Shown: in pieces, positions 16,051 to 25,140 of the stretch | Layout: every line of letters begins with the position of its first letter | Numbering within the stretch: the stretch's first letter is position 1 | Origin: Nonlabens antarcticus | Lineage (GTDB): Bacteria > Bacteroidota > Bacteroidia > Flavobacteriales > Flavobacteriaceae | NCBI RefSeq assembly: GCF_015356755.1 | Contig: NZ_JADFCO010000062.1 | Coordinates: 156,726 to 220,725 of the forward strand | Direction: 5' to 3' | Length of the DNA stretch: 64,000 bases | The notes under the pieces: model-generated | The model's database searches: none | Seen by the model: the letters and a program-made list of their open reading frames with translations, nothing else | What the model was told of the DNA's origin: nothing | Made by a program: the position numbers and the translations under genes

Positions 16051-17361
16051 ATGAAAAAATTATACAATCGCATTACCGCCTTTTACAATACCATAAAAAG
16101 TAAAATCGCATTCTATCCCACGCTTTTGTCACTCGGCGGCTTTCTGGTGGCTCTATTGATGATACTGCTTGAAAAGGAAGGGATTTCCCGTAAATTAATT
16201 GAAATCTTTCCCCTTATTGTTATTGAGGATGGAGATACAGCTCTTAATGTGTTGAGCACTTGTATAGGTGGGTTGATTTCCCTGATGGTTTTCAGTTTTT
16301 CCATGGTAATGCTGTTATTGAGTCAGGCCTCCAGTAATTTTTCACCTAGATTATTGCCAGGTTTGATCTCTAATAAAAAGCATCAGTTGATATTAGGGTT
16401 TTATCTCGCCACGATTATCTATAATATTTTCACGTTGTTTTCCATTGAACCCAGTGAAAAAAAGTACACGCTGCCCGGGCTTTCTATCTTGATAGGGGTA
16501 TTGCTGACTATCATTTGTTTGAGTGCTTTCATATTTTTCATACATAACATATCGCAATCCATTCAGATCAATAATATCATGGACGGTATTTATGATAAGG
16601 CTTCAAAACGTATGGAAGAGGTTATCAAAAAGGAAAAAGAAAATCCGACCGCTGTGGTGGAAAGTTTTCCAGATACTGAGGGCTGGACCGCTTACATATC
16701 TCCCAAAACTGGATATTTTCAAAACCTGGCAGAGAAGAACATAATGGATATCTGTGAAAAACAGGAAACTAAAATTCACATCACCGTACCTAAGGGGCTT
16801 TTTGTACTTAAAAATGTTCCCATACTCAAGTCAGAGAAAGCACTTTCTCAAGAGGTGATCAAGGATATTTTCCAAAACCTGAACTTCGCCCGAGGAGAAT
16901 ATATTGAAGATAATTATGTATTATCCTTCAAGCAGATTTGTGAGATCGCTCTAAAAGCCATGTCACCGGGAATCAATGATCCCGGCACCGCGATCAATGC
17001 CATTGATTATCTCACGGAGTTATTTGCCTTGCGCCTACAGAAAAGTGATTCAGGAGTACTTGTTTTCGATGGCAAAGCAAAAATCAGGATAGCAGTAGTG
17101 AGCTTCAGTGAGTTGCTGTATTACGTGATGTCCTCCCTGCGTACCTATTGCAAACATGACCCTATCGTTGTTCAAAAATTGTTATGGATGCTCAGCTATC
17201 TAAAACAACAGCCCTGTGAAGTGGACAGTTACAATGAATCCATAGAACGAGAAATATCGGTTCTCATGAAAGACGTTAACTTTGATTCCCCCACAGATCA
17301 AAGGAAGGTAGAAGAACTTGCTACCTCGCTAGGTGACGGCTCTTTTGGTGAAAATAATTAG
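16051..17361 (+). CDS. DUF2254 family membrane protein
   Basis: 436 residues. Four membrane helices in the first 175 residues, with the family motif LLLSQASSNFSPRLLPGLIS between helices 2 and 3, followed by a cytoplasmic alpha/beta half (ENPTAVVESFPDTEGWTAYI, IALKAMSPGINDPGTAINA). DUF2254 proteins have no established function; the arrangement resembles a membrane sensor or channel. Single gene between an empty spacer and an iterated palindrome. Confidence 0.9.
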   Translation: MKKLYNRITAFYNTIKSKIAFYPTLLSLGGFLVALLMILLEKEGISRKLIEIFPLIVIEDGDTALNVLSTCIGGLISLMVFSFSMVMLLLSQASSNFSPRLLPGLISNKKHQLILGFYLATIIYNIFTLFSIEPSEKKYTLPGLSILIGVLLTIICLSAFIFFIHNISQSIQINNIMDGIYDKASKRMEEVIKKEKENPTAVVESFPDTEGWTAYISPKTGYFQNLAEKNIMDICEKQETKIHITVPKGLFVLKNVPILKSEKALSQEVIKDIFQNLNFARGEYIEDNYVLSFKQICEIALKAMSPGINDPGTAINAIDYLTELFALRLQKSDSGVLVFDGKAKIRIAVVSFSELLYYVMSSLRTYCKHDPIVVQKLLWMLSYLKQQPCEVDSYNESIEREISVLMKDVNFDSPTDQRKVEELATSLGDGSFGENN

Positions 17362-17372
17362 TGGGAGAATTT

Positions 17373-17388
17373 CGCTTTCGCGAAAGCG
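17373..17388. repeat. Iterated palindrome copy 4 (intergenic)
   Basis: Perfect CGCTTTCGCGAAAGCG followed by GAAT, 12 bases after the DUF2254 stop codon. Confidence 0.95.
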
Positions 17389-17653
17389 GAATAAAACAAT
17401 ATTCGTCGAAAATTGATTTTCTGAACTTGCCATTGATTCTAGATATACAGGCTATTGTCTAAAGCGAAATGATCGTTAGCCACAACGCATTAATTGCTGC
17501 TGTTAGAGCCTTTCCTTTGAATATTTAAGAAGCTGAATATTCATAAACTCAAAAAATCTCTTATAGGATTTTAATTGGTCATTATTCATTCCTGCTCTTA
17601 ACGCGGAATCTCATTTCGGTACCTGAATTTCAATCCTATTTAAGACCACAAAA

Positions 17654-17681
17654 AAATGCCCTAAATCTCTTCAGGGCATTT
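17654..17681 (-). terminator. Terminator of the fad operon
   Basis: Stem AAATGCCCT/AGGGCATTT with a T run on the minus strand, 22 bases past the fadE stop. Confidence 0.88.
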
Positions 17682-17702
17682 CAACATTCACGTTTTAGAA
17701 TC

Positions 17703-19511
17703 CTAGAAAGGATACTTATTTTCTTTAGTTACCTTGTCTGCAATCGTATTTCTCAATTCAATCACATTAGGCAGGTTTGCATATTTAGTAAAGCGTTTCA
17801 AGCCCATTAACATCATGCGTTGTTCATCACCTTCTGCAAAGCTGGCAATTCCTTCCTCAGCTTTTGCCTGGATGATCTTAGTGGCTTTGTATAGATAAAG
17901 TCTAGACATAGCGATTTGCTCTTTTTGAGCTTCCTCACTGGAACGGTTCACGTTCTTTTCAGTTCTAAGAAGAGCGCTTTCTGCCATATAGATCTCGATC
18001 AGGATATCAGAAGCTGCCATTAACAATTGTTGGTGCTCTTCTAACTCTGTACCGAATTTTTGAACCGCACTACCGGCTACCATCAAGAACACTTTCTTGA
18101 GTTTCCCTAACATTTCTTTTTCTTCCGCAAATAGTTGGGAATAATCTGGTGTTTCAAATGATGGGATGGATGTCAATTCTTGTCCTACAGCTGTGGCAGG
18201 TCCTAATAGATCAACATGACCTTTCATTGCTTTTTTAACAAGCATTCCCACGGCTAGCATGCGATTAATCTCGTTAGTACCTTCATAGATTCTAGAAATA
18301 CGCGCATCTCTCCAGGCGGCTTCCATAGGCGCGTCTGCACTGAATCCCATTCCTCCATAAATCTGGATTCCTTCATCTGCGCATTCCTGTAAATCTTCAG
18401 AAACGGCCACTTTAAGAATAGAACATTCAATAGCAAATTCCTCCACACCTTTCAATTCCGCTTCCGCGAAAGGAGCTCCGTCTTCCTGGCGTCTGTGGAT
18501 TCTATTTTCAATATCTTTTGCAGCACGGTAGGAAGCACTTTCACCTACATAGGCATTTGTAGCAAGGTCTGCCAGCTTCTTACGAATCGCACCAAATTTT
18601 GCGATAGGTGTGTCAAACTGTACCCGATCATTAGCATAAGTAGTGGACAGCGTAATCAAACGACGCTGTGCATCCAGACAAGCCGCAGCCAATTTTATAC
18701 GTCCTATGTTCAGGGCATTCATTGCAATTTTAAAACCTTCACCCTGACCAGCTAGCATATTTTCAACAGGTACCATTGTGTCGTTGAAAAATACCTGACG
18801 GGTAGAAGAGGAGTGGATTCCTAGCTTGTGCTCTTCATCACCCATAGTGATGCCGTTGCTGGCGTCATTCTCAACGATGAATCCGGTAATATTTTTGTCA
18901 TCACCCATTCTCGCAAATACTACAAAAACATTACAGAAACCTGCGTTTGAGATCCACATTTTTTGACCATTGATCTTGTAATGTTTCCCGTCTTCTGTAA
19001 GCTCTGCTTTTGTTTTCCCTGAATTGGCATCAGATCCTGCACCCGGTTCTGTCAAACAATAAGCGCCAAACCATTCACCGGTGGCGAGTCTGGGAACATA
19101 CTTTTTCTTCTGCGCCTCTGTACCATACAAGGTAATAGGCATAGTGCCGATTCCCGTATGCGCACCAAAAGCGGTTGCAATAGATCCCGTAGCTCCAGAT
19201 ATGTAGTCACACACGAGCATGGTAGAAACAAACCCCATTCCTAGGCCATCGTATTCCTCAGGAACGGCAACGCCCAAAAAGCCCATTTCTCCGGCCTTGC
19301 GCATCACTTCTTCCGTAAGTGCGTAGTCTTTCTTTTCAAAACGTTCCCTGTTTGGAATAATTTCTTTATCCACAAATTCGCGAACGGAATCCCGCATCAT
19401 TTTTTGTTCGTCTGAGAAGTCCTCAGGAGTGAATACATCTGCCGCTTTTGTTTCAGTGACTATAAATTGACCACCGCGGATCATTGTTTTTTCTTGTGTT
19501 TCTGTACTCAT
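17703..19511 (-). CDS. fadE: Acyl-CoA dehydrogenase
   Basis: 602 residues, the length of the FadE type of the Bacillus fadNAE operon. N-terminal and middle domains carry the FAD/substrate signatures (CLTEPGAGSDANSGKTKAEL; IKLAAACLDAQRR), and the catalytic Glu lies in SRIYEGTNEINRM. A C-terminal extension of about 170 helical residues follows. It oxidises acyl-CoA to trans-2-enoyl-CoA in beta-oxidation. It is the last gene of the fad operon, separated from fadA by a four-helix-bundle gene with its inverted repeats. A degenerate palindrome copy lies inside at 18459-18474. Confidence 0.94.
   Translation of the reverse strand: MSTETQEKTMIRGGQFIVTETKAADVFTPEDFSDEQKMMRDSVREFVDKEIIPNRERFEKKDYALTEEVMRKAGEMGFLGVAVPEEYDGLGMGFVSTMLVCDYISGATGSIATAFGAHTGIGTMPITLYGTEAQKKKYVPRLATGEWFGAYCLTEPGAGSDANSGKTKAELTEDGKHYKINGQKMWISNAGFCNVFVVFARMGDDKNITGFIVENDASNGITMGDEEHKLGIHSSSTRQVFFNDTMVPVENMLAGQGEGFKIAMNALNIGRIKLAAACLDAQRRLITLSTTYANDRVQFDTPIAKFGAIRKKLADLATNAYVGESASYRAAKDIENRIHRRQEDGAPFAEAELKGVEEFAIECSILKVAVSEDLQECADEGIQIYGGMGFSADAPMEAAWRDARISRIYEGTNEINRMLAVGMLVKKAMKGHVDLLGPATAVGQELTSIPSFETPDYSQLFAEEKEMLGKLKKVFLMVAGSAVQKFGTELEEHQQLLMAASDILIEIYMAESALLRTEKNVNRSSEEAQKEQIAMSRLYLYKATKIIQAKAEEGIASFAEGDEQRMMLMGLKRFTKYANLPNVIELRNTIADKVTKENKYPF
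18459..18474. repeat. Degenerate iterated palindrome in fadE
   Basis: CGCTTCCGCGAAAGGA, differing at several positions from the consensus; encodes PFAEAE in FadE. Could be chance. Confidence 0.4.
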
Positions 19512-19660
19512 AATAGTATTTAGTATTTGTCGCTTCGCTCTTAGTACAAAGTATTATGTATAAAGTACAAAGACTGAGTGGGTGTTATTAATTCGCTTTG
19601 CTCATTTCGTAAAAAGTAGTGTGTAATAAATACAAAGATCGAATGAAAAGCATTACTTTT

Positions 19661-20011
19661 TTATTTTAGACTTTTTTGAAGTCCGTAGTTCATATTTGAT
19701 ATTTCTACACATTGATCGACTAATATTCTCATAGTTTCTGTGTCTAACAATCCTAATCGCTCAGAGAGAAATGTCTGCGTAATTAATTCCGATGTACTAC
19801 CATTGGCAATTCCTAAAAATTGATTGAACTGTGGATTACTATTTCTGCCTGAGCCTTCCGCAATATTTGATGGAATGGAAACAGAACATCTTCTCATTTG
19901 AGAAATCAATCCGTATTTCTCCTCTGTCGGGAATGAACTTGTAGCATTATAAACATCTACTGCTAGATCCATTGCTTTTTGCCAAATTTTCAACTTCTCA
20001 AACTTATGCAT
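19661..20011 (-). CDS. Four helix bundle protein (S23/IVP family)
   Basis: 116 residues, the family length. Signature order is clear: FEKLKIWQKAMDLAVDVY, FPTEEKYGLISQMRR, SVSIPSNIAEGSGR, and a C-terminal helix with a few hydrophobic heptads. These small proteins were first found inside 23S rRNA intervening sequences; relatives serve as accessory proteins of diversity-generating retroelements, but no reverse transcriptase is seen here. The gene sits between fadA and fadE in the same direction and appears inserted into the operon. Molecular role unknown. Confidence 0.9.
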   Translation of the reverse strand: MHKFEKLKIWQKAMDLAVDVYNATSSFPTEEKYGLISQMRRCSVSIPSNIAEGSGRNSNPQFNQFLGIANGSTSELITQTFLSERLGLLDTETMRILVDQCVEISNMNYGLQKSLK

Positions 20012-20044
20012 ATGTTTTGTTTTAGATTAAACTTCTAAATATTC

Positions 20045-20060
20045 CGCTTTCGCGAAAGCG
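20045..20060. repeat. Iterated palindrome copy 5 (intergenic)
   Basis: Perfect CGCTTTCGCGAAAGCG preceded by TTC, inside cassette 1 between the four-helix gene start and the right inverted arm. Confidence 0.95.
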
Positions 20061-20119
20061 AAAACACCATTAGCAACTGTCTTAATACTTTGTACTCTGT
20101 ACTTAATACTAAAAGGACT

Positions 20120-21313
20120 TTAATTCAAAAACTCAAATATCCCAGCAGCTCCCTGTCCAGTTCCCACACACATGGTAACCATACAATATTTTCCCTGATT
20201 TCCACGCTTGCGCATCTCGTCAAAAATTTGCACTGATAATTTTGCGCCGGTGCAACCTAGAGGATGGCCTAGTGCAATGGCACCACCGTTTACGTTTACA
20301 ATATCTTTATTCAGTTCTAATTCTCGTATTACTGCAACAGACTGGCTAGCAAACGCCTCGTTCAGTTCGATCAATGCCATGTCTTCTTTTTTAAGACCGG
20401 CTTGTTTTAATGCTTTTGGTATTGCGATAATTGGTGCAATTCCCATCACTCGTGGTTCAACGGCAGCAACGGCAAAACTTACCATTCTAGCAATAGGCTT
20501 AATGCCCAGCTCCTTGACCATATCCTCACTCATCACCATAGTAAACGCAGCACCATCACTGGTTTGCGAAGAATTTCCAGCAGTGACACTACCGCCAGCT
20601 GCAAATACCGGACGTAACTTTGAAAGCGCCTCGACATTAGTTCCCTTACGTGGCCCTTCATCTTTAGTCACGGTATAGGTTCTGGTTTGTTTCTTACCAT
20701 CGTCATCCAGATAAACTTCTTCTACATCAATAGGAACAATCTGATCTTGAAAACGACCTTCATCTTGAGCTCTTAGTGCTTTAGATTGGGATTCGAATGC
20801 AAATTGATCTTGCTCTTCTCGGGAGACATTGTAATCATTGGCTACCTCTTCAGCCGTCAAACCCATTCCCCAGTAATAATCTTCATGACCTTCTTTAGCC
20901 AGTTTATAGTCTGGAGTAGGTTTGTAACCACCCATTGGAACATAACTCATGCTTTCAACGCCACCAGCAACAATACATTCTGCCATTCCTGACTGTATTC
21001 TAGCGACTGCAGTTCCTATGGCATCAAGGCCAGAAGCACACCATCGATTGACGGTAGTTCCTGGAACGTCTACACGATCCAATGCTAGCAAAGAGATCTG
21101 TCGAGCCATGTTCAACCCTTGTTCTGCCTCAGGCATTGCATTGCCGATGATCATATCATCAATGCGACCCTTGTCAAAATCAGGGAGGTCTTTCAACATT
21201 CCTTGTATGGTTTCTGCCGCAAGCTCATCAGGTCTTTTGAACCTGAATACGCCTCTTCCTGATTTTCCTACCGCGGTTCTTTTTGCGGCTACTATGTATG
21301 CTGTCTTGTTCAT
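20120..21313 (-). CDS. fadA: Acetyl-CoA C-acyltransferase (thiolase)
   Basis: 397 residues, full-length thiolase. The nucleophile Cys lies in VNRWCASGLDAIG, the catalytic His in GGAIALGHPLGCTGAK, and the second Cys in MCVGTGQGAAG. It cleaves 3-ketoacyl-CoA to acetyl-CoA and a shortened acyl-CoA. It stands between fadN and fadE as in the Bacillus fadNAE operon, but four-helix-bundle genes are interposed on both sides. Confidence 0.95.
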   Translation of the reverse strand: MNKTAYIVAAKRTAVGKSGRGVFRFKRPDELAAETIQGMLKDLPDFDKGRIDDMIIGNAMPEAEQGLNMARQISLLALDRVDVPGTTVNRWCASGLDAIGTAVARIQSGMAECIVAGGVESMSYVPMGGYKPTPDYKLAKEGHEDYYWGMGLTAEEVANDYNVSREEQDQFAFESQSKALRAQDEGRFQDQIVPIDVEEVYLDDDGKKQTRTYTVTKDEGPRKGTNVEALSKLRPVFAAGGSVTAGNSSQTSDGAAFTMVMSEDMVKELGIKPIARMVSFAVAAVEPRVMGIAPIIAIPKALKQAGLKKEDMALIELNEAFASQSVAVIRELELNKDIVNVNGGAIALGHPLGCTGAKLSVQIFDEMRKRGNQGKYCMVTMCVGTGQGAAGIFEFLN

Positions 21314-21348
21314 GTTCTTAATTTTGTTGATAGTTCTTAAATTCCTAA

Positions 21349-21874
21349 TGACATAAGAATTAATTCGCTTTCAGCGAATTTGACTTAGGACGTAAGACTT
21401 TTTTCTAGTTTTTCTATAAACCTATGGATTTTACCTTGAAGATTTTGAATCTTTTTTTCCAACTCCTCAAACCTATTTTTCTCTATGTAACCTACTCTAA
21501 ATGCTATTACTAATTGAGATTCCCATTCATATCCAGAACCTAGGGCATTCTCTAAATAAGTAATGAAATGCTTATCTGATTTACGAGAGGTTCCTTCAGC
21601 GATGTTTGATGGAATTGAAACGGATGCCCTTTGCATTTGACTTATAAAGCCAAAACGTTCCTCCTTAGGAAAACTCTTAGTTAAGGCACACGTATCTATA
21701 GACAAATCAATCCCAGCTGACCAGACCTCTAACTTTTTAAAATTATGTCTCATAACTATTTTTAAGCTTCAGTGAATATTCTATAGGTCAAATAATTAGT
21801 ATTAATGTTCCTGTATCAATATTTATTCTTACGTCTTAAGTCAAGTTTGCGTCAGCAAACTCCATCCTATGTCA
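21349..21874. mobile_element. Putative four-helix-bundle cassette 2 with long hairpin-bearing inverted arms
   Basis: Left arm 21349-21397 and right arm 21827-21874 are inverted copies in three blocks: outer TGACATA(A/G)GA, a central hairpin, and inner TTGACTTARGACGTAAGA (17 of 18 identical). Central hairpins occupy the same place but differ in sequence while keeping pairing: AATTCGCT-TTC-AGCGAATT (left, 21362-21380) and AGTTTGC-GTCA-GCAAACT (right, 21844-21861). The left inner block contains the stop codon of the four-helix gene. A cassette nature is inferred. Confidence 0.45.
21385..21753 (-). CDS. Four helix bundle protein (S23/IVP family), second copy
   Basis: 122 residues. Same signatures as the gene at 19661: FKKLEVWSAGIDLSIDT, FPKEERFGFISQMQRASVS, IPSNIAEGTSRKS, then YLENALGSGYEWESQL. 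Overall the two copies are clearly diverged (roughly 40-45 percent by eye), so they are separate arrivals or an old duplication, not a recent copy. The gene lies between fadN and fadA in the same direction. Function unknown. Confidence 0.9.
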   Translation of the reverse strand: MRHNFKKLEVWSAGIDLSIDTCALTKSFPKEERFGFISQMQRASVSIPSNIAEGTSRKSDKHFITYLENALGSGYEWESQLVIAFRVGYIEKNRFEELEKKIQNLQGKIHRFIEKLEKSLTS

Positions 21875-21890
21875 GAAATAAGGCGTAAGC

Positions 21891-24299
21891 CTAGTTTCTC
21901 AACGGTTTCCCCTTCTGCAACATATGCTGCAATCTTTCCAATGTCTTGCGTTCTCCTGCTAAACTCAAGAAAGCTTCTCGTTCCAGATCTAATAAGTAGC
22001 GCTCGCTGACTTCTTGCGGCTGACTCAAATTTCCACCTGCCATCACGTAGGCAAGTTTATTAGCTATTTTCTGATCGTGCTCGCTGATGTATTTTCCGGC
22101 GTGCATTGCATCTGTTCCTACCAGGAACATTCCCAATGCCTGTTTTCCAAGAACTTTTACATTCTTGTTAGGCGGTGGCTGGGTGTAACCCATATCGGCT
22201 AACATTCTTGCTTCTGCTTTTGCAGCTCCTATTTGTAAAGAAGCATTGACCACTACTTTATCTTTCCCTTTTTTCAAGATTCCTAGATCAAAGGCTTCGT
22301 AAGCACTAGTGGCAACTTTAGCCTGACCTATAGTTAGGAAGTATTCTCTCAAACGGTTGAGTTCTACATCACCTTCACTAAATCCTTCTGCAGCGCGCAA
22401 GGTCATTTCCTTAGATCCTCCACCACCGGGAATCAAACCAACACCGAATTCTACCAGACCTATGTATGTTTCTGCATGAGCCACCACAACATCTGCGTGG
22501 AGGGATAACTCACAACCACCACCTAACGTCATTTGTTGAGGTGCGGCAACTGTCGGGATACTGCTGTAACGCATGCGCATCATCGTATCCTGGAATTGCT
22601 TCACAGCCATATTGAGCTCCTCATACTCCTGCTCAACGGCCATCATAAATATCATACCGATGTTTGCTCCCACAGAGAAATTTGTTCCCTGATTTGCAAT
22701 CACTAATCCATCAAAATCTTTTTCTGCGAGATCAATCGCCTTATTCATACCAGCAAGTACATCACCACCTATAGAATTCATCTTAGAGCGGAATTCACAA
22801 TTAATGATACCATCGCCTAGATCCTGAATAGAAACGCCAGAATTACTCCAGATTTCTGTTGATTTTCTAATATTGTCTAAGATGATTACACCATCTTGAC
22901 CGGGTTTTTTAACATAGTCTTTATCTGGAATAGAGTAGTAGTAAGTAGCTCCTTCCTTGATAGTATAGAAAGATTCAAATCCTTTCTCTAACATTTCAGT
23001 TACCCATGAAGCTGGTTCTTTGCCCAGTTCTTTCATTAAGTCAATTCCTTTCTGAATACCTACGGCGTCCCAAATCTCGAAAGGTCCATTTTCCCAACCA
23101 AACCCTGCGCTCATCGCGTCATCGATGCGGTATAATTCGTCAGAAATCTCTGGAATGCGATGTTGCACATAAGCAAACAAAGCTCCAAATGACTTGCGAT
23201 AAAATTCGCCAGCCTTATCTTTTCCTTTGATCAATACCGGAAAACGATCTGGTACATGATCAATAGTTTTGGTTTGTTCTAGTGTGGCATATTTAGCTCG
23301 TGGCTGGACTTCATACTCCATAGTATCTAGATTCAATCCTTGAATCTCGCTACTTCCATCCTTGCCTTTCACTTTTTTGTAAAATCCTTGTCCAGACTTA
23401 CTTCCCAACCATTTGTTAGTCATCATCGTGTCGATGAATTCTGGAAGTTTAAAGGTGTCTCTGTGCTCGTCTTCAGGGGCATTTTCATATACACCGTTAG
23501 CCACATGAACTAAAGTGTCAAGTCCTACAACGTCAACTGTTCTAAATGTAGCCGATTTAGGACGGCCGATAACTGGACCGGTTAATTTGTCAACTTCAGA
23601 AACGGTCAATCCCATTTCTTTTACCGTGTGGAATAAACTCTGAATGGAGAAAATTCCCACTCGGTTTCCTATAAACGCTGGAGTATCCTTAGCAAGAACG
23701 GAAGTTTTACCTAAGAATTTTTCTCCATATTTCATTAAGAAATCAGTCACGTCAGGATCACAATCTGGTCCCGGGATGACTTCAAATAATTTTAAATAAC
23801 GCGGTGGGTTGAAAAAGTGGGTAACTGCAAAATGCTTGCGGAAATCGGCACTACGTCCTTCATTCATAAAGTGAATGGGAATACCTGAGGTATTAGAAGT
23901 AATTAAAGTCCCTTTAGTACGGAATTCTTCAATTTTCTCAAAGACGGATTTTTTAATATCGAGTCTTTCAACGACAACTTCAATAATCCAGTCTGTGTCC
24001 TTTATTTTTTTAAGATCATCGTCTAGATTTCCAGTGGAAATACGGTTGACAAAATCTTTATGGTAGAGTGGTGCTGGTTTGCTCTTGATCGCGCTTGCAA
24101 GATTTTCATTCACCATGCGGTTGCGCACTTTCTTATCTTCCAGCGTCAATCCGCTTGCTTTTTCTTTTTCTGTCAGTTCCCTAGGAACAATATCCAGCAA
24201 CAACACCTCGCAACCTATATTAGCAAAATGGCAAGCAATCCCGCTTCCCATAATCCCTGAACCTATAACTGTGACGTGTTTAATTCTGCGTTTTCCCAT
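21891..24299 (-). CDS. fadN: 3-hydroxyacyl-CoA dehydrogenase / enoyl-CoA hydratase fusion
   Basis: 802 residues. The dehydrogenase comes first (about 1-400): Rossmann motif VTVIGSGIMGSGIACHFANI, SNTSGIPIHFM, HFAVTHFFNPPRYLKLFEVI with the catalytic His, and AFIGNRVGIF. A crotonase domain follows (about 500-700) with ANQGTNFSVGANIGMI and AAPQQMTLGGGCELSLHADV, and VEFGVGLIPGGGGSKEM. This order is that of Bacillus FadN, opposite to E. coli FadB. It catalyses hydration of enoyl-CoA and oxidation to 3-ketoacyl-CoA. First enzyme gene of the fad operon, 19 bases after the MarR gene. Confidence 0.94.
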   Translation of the reverse strand: MGKRRIKHVTVIGSGIMGSGIACHFANIGCEVLLLDIVPRELTEKEKASGLTLEDKKVRNRMVNENLASAIKSKPAPLYHKDFVNRISTGNLDDDLKKIKDTDWIIEVVVERLDIKKSVFEKIEEFRTKGTLITSNTSGIPIHFMNEGRSADFRKHFAVTHFFNPPRYLKLFEVIPGPDCDPDVTDFLMKYGEKFLGKTSVLAKDTPAFIGNRVGIFSIQSLFHTVKEMGLTVSEVDKLTGPVIGRPKSATFRTVDVVGLDTLVHVANGVYENAPEDEHRDTFKLPEFIDTMMTNKWLGSKSGQGFYKKVKGKDGSSEIQGLNLDTMEYEVQPRAKYATLEQTKTIDHVPDRFPVLIKGKDKAGEFYRKSFGALFAYVQHRIPEISDELYRIDDAMSAGFGWENGPFEIWDAVGIQKGIDLMKELGKEPASWVTEMLEKGFESFYTIKEGATYYYSIPDKDYVKKPGQDGVIILDNIRKSTEIWSNSGVSIQDLGDGIINCEFRSKMNSIGGDVLAGMNKAIDLAEKDFDGLVIANQGTNFSVGANIGMIFMMAVEQEYEELNMAVKQFQDTMMRMRYSSIPTVAAPQQMTLGGGCELSLHADVVVAHAETYIGLVEFGVGLIPGGGGSKEMTLRAAEGFSEGDVELNRLREYFLTIGQAKVATSAYEAFDLGILKKGKDKVVVNASLQIGAAKAEARMLADMGYTQPPPNKNVKVLGKQALGMFLVGTDAMHAGKYISEHDQKIANKLAYVMAGGNLSQPQEVSERYLLDLEREAFLSLAGERKTLERLQHMLQKGKPLRN

Positions 24300-24318
24300 G
24301 TTGTTTTATAGCTAGTAC

Positions 24319-24759
24319 TTATTCTTTTGTGTAAACTTTCTTTGAATAGACCAAATCATTTATCCGATTAGTCACCTCTAGAAAGATACTTAATTTTTCT
24401 TCTGAAATTTCTGATTTCACCACGTTATCAAAGGTTTTAACTACGTTTTTAGAAAAATCGCGCATCTCTTTTCCAAAGTCGGTTAAATGTATCAAAACAC
24501 TGCGTCCATCTTCAGGATTGCGGCTTCTAGTAATCAGACCTTTTTCCTCCATCGCTTTTAAAGTGCGCGATAAAGAAGTAGCCTCCATTCCCATTTTAGG
24601 CCCTAAAGCAGTGCTGGGAGTACCTGTTTCTGGATCGATACTTATCAGCGCAAATCCAGTAGCCATGGTGCTTCCCTTAACGCTTGCCTGTTCGTTGTAC
24701 ATCTTTGCAACGGCCATCCAGGTCGATCTCAAGACGTAATCTATGGTTTTATCTTTCAT
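24319..24759 (-). CDS. MarR-family regulator of the fad operon
   Basis: 146 residues from the ATG at 24759 (MKDKTIDYVLRSTW). A perfect -7 element (TATATTTG) at 24779-24772 rules out the upstream TTG at 24774. The winged helix is visible: ALGPKMGMEATSLSRTLKAMEEKGLITRSRNPEDGRSVLIHLT. It is the first gene of the operon with fadN, fadA and fadE, so it probably controls fatty-acid degradation in response to acyl-CoA or a fatty acid; the ligand is inferred. Confidence 0.9.
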   Translation of the reverse strand: MKDKTIDYVLRSTWMAVAKMYNEQASVKGSTMATGFALISIDPETGTPSTALGPKMGMEATSLSRTLKAMEEKGLITRSRNPEDGRSVLIHLTDFGKEMRDFSKNVVKTFDNVVKSEISEEKLSIFLEVTNRINDLVYSKKVYTKE

Positions 24760-24771
24760 AAAATTGAGTCT

Positions 24772-24779
24772 CAAATATA
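24772..24779 (-). promoter_or_regulatory. -7 promoter element of the MarR-fad operon
   Basis: Minus-strand TATATTTG, perfect TAnnTTTG, 13 bases before the chosen ATG. Confidence 0.65.
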
Positions 24780-25023
24780 ATCAAAAGTATTATGCACGCA
24801 TAGTATACTTGTTAAAGTTTAACCGAAATAATTATTGATTTTCAGCATTTAGGATAGGCAATTAAAAGGCATCTTGACGCAGGTTCCGGCAATCTAACAA
24901 GCACTGCGCGACTGGAGATAAAACAATTTCACTTCAATCCATTGACGTTCATCATGACATTATTATTGTCATTGTAGAAATTTCAACTGTATTTAAGGAA
25001 CATGATTTTCTTTGCGCCATTGA

Positions 25024-25107
25024 TTATGCGTCACAGCCACAACCGTTTTTCATGACGCGGTCTTCTATTTTTTTAAAGGTTCCAGAATCGGAGTCGGTTC
25101 TTGCCAT
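25024..25107 (-). pseudogene. Protein-like 3' gene remnant
   Basis: The frame ending at 25024 reads MARTDSDSGTFKKIEDRV and ends in a Cys-rich tail NGCGCDA. It stays open up to about 25135, where TAA and TAG codons follow directly on the iterated palindrome at 25141-25156. It looks like the conserved C-terminus of a small flavobacterial protein whose 5' part is lost. It might instead be a complete 27-residue peptide gene. Confidence 0.35.
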
Positions 25108-25140
25108 ATCGCTCAATAATTCCAAGACGGATTTCTATTA

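Larger units (their letters stand above)
17362..17702. other. Gene-free stretch between DUF2254 gene and fadE
   Basis: 341 bases holding an iterated palindrome and, at the right end, the fadE terminator. Nothing else recognised. Confidence 0.5.
19543..20110. mobile_element. Putative four-helix-bundle cassette 1 bracketed by inverted repeats
   Basis: The S23-like gene lies between imperfect inverted repeats at 19543-19574 and 20079-20110 (23 of 32 positions match after reverse complement). Both arms are built from AGTA(C/T)AAA-like iterations and end in AAGAC next to the gene. The 13-mer ATTAATTCGCTTT in the left flank (19587-19599) recurs in the left flank of cassette 2. Mobility is an inference; no transposase is present. 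Confidence 0.35.

Noticed and set aside
20208..20678. Long open frame antisense to fadA
   Set aside because: It lies entirely inside the thiolase gene, whose motifs are intact, and its codons are low quality; a shadow frame.
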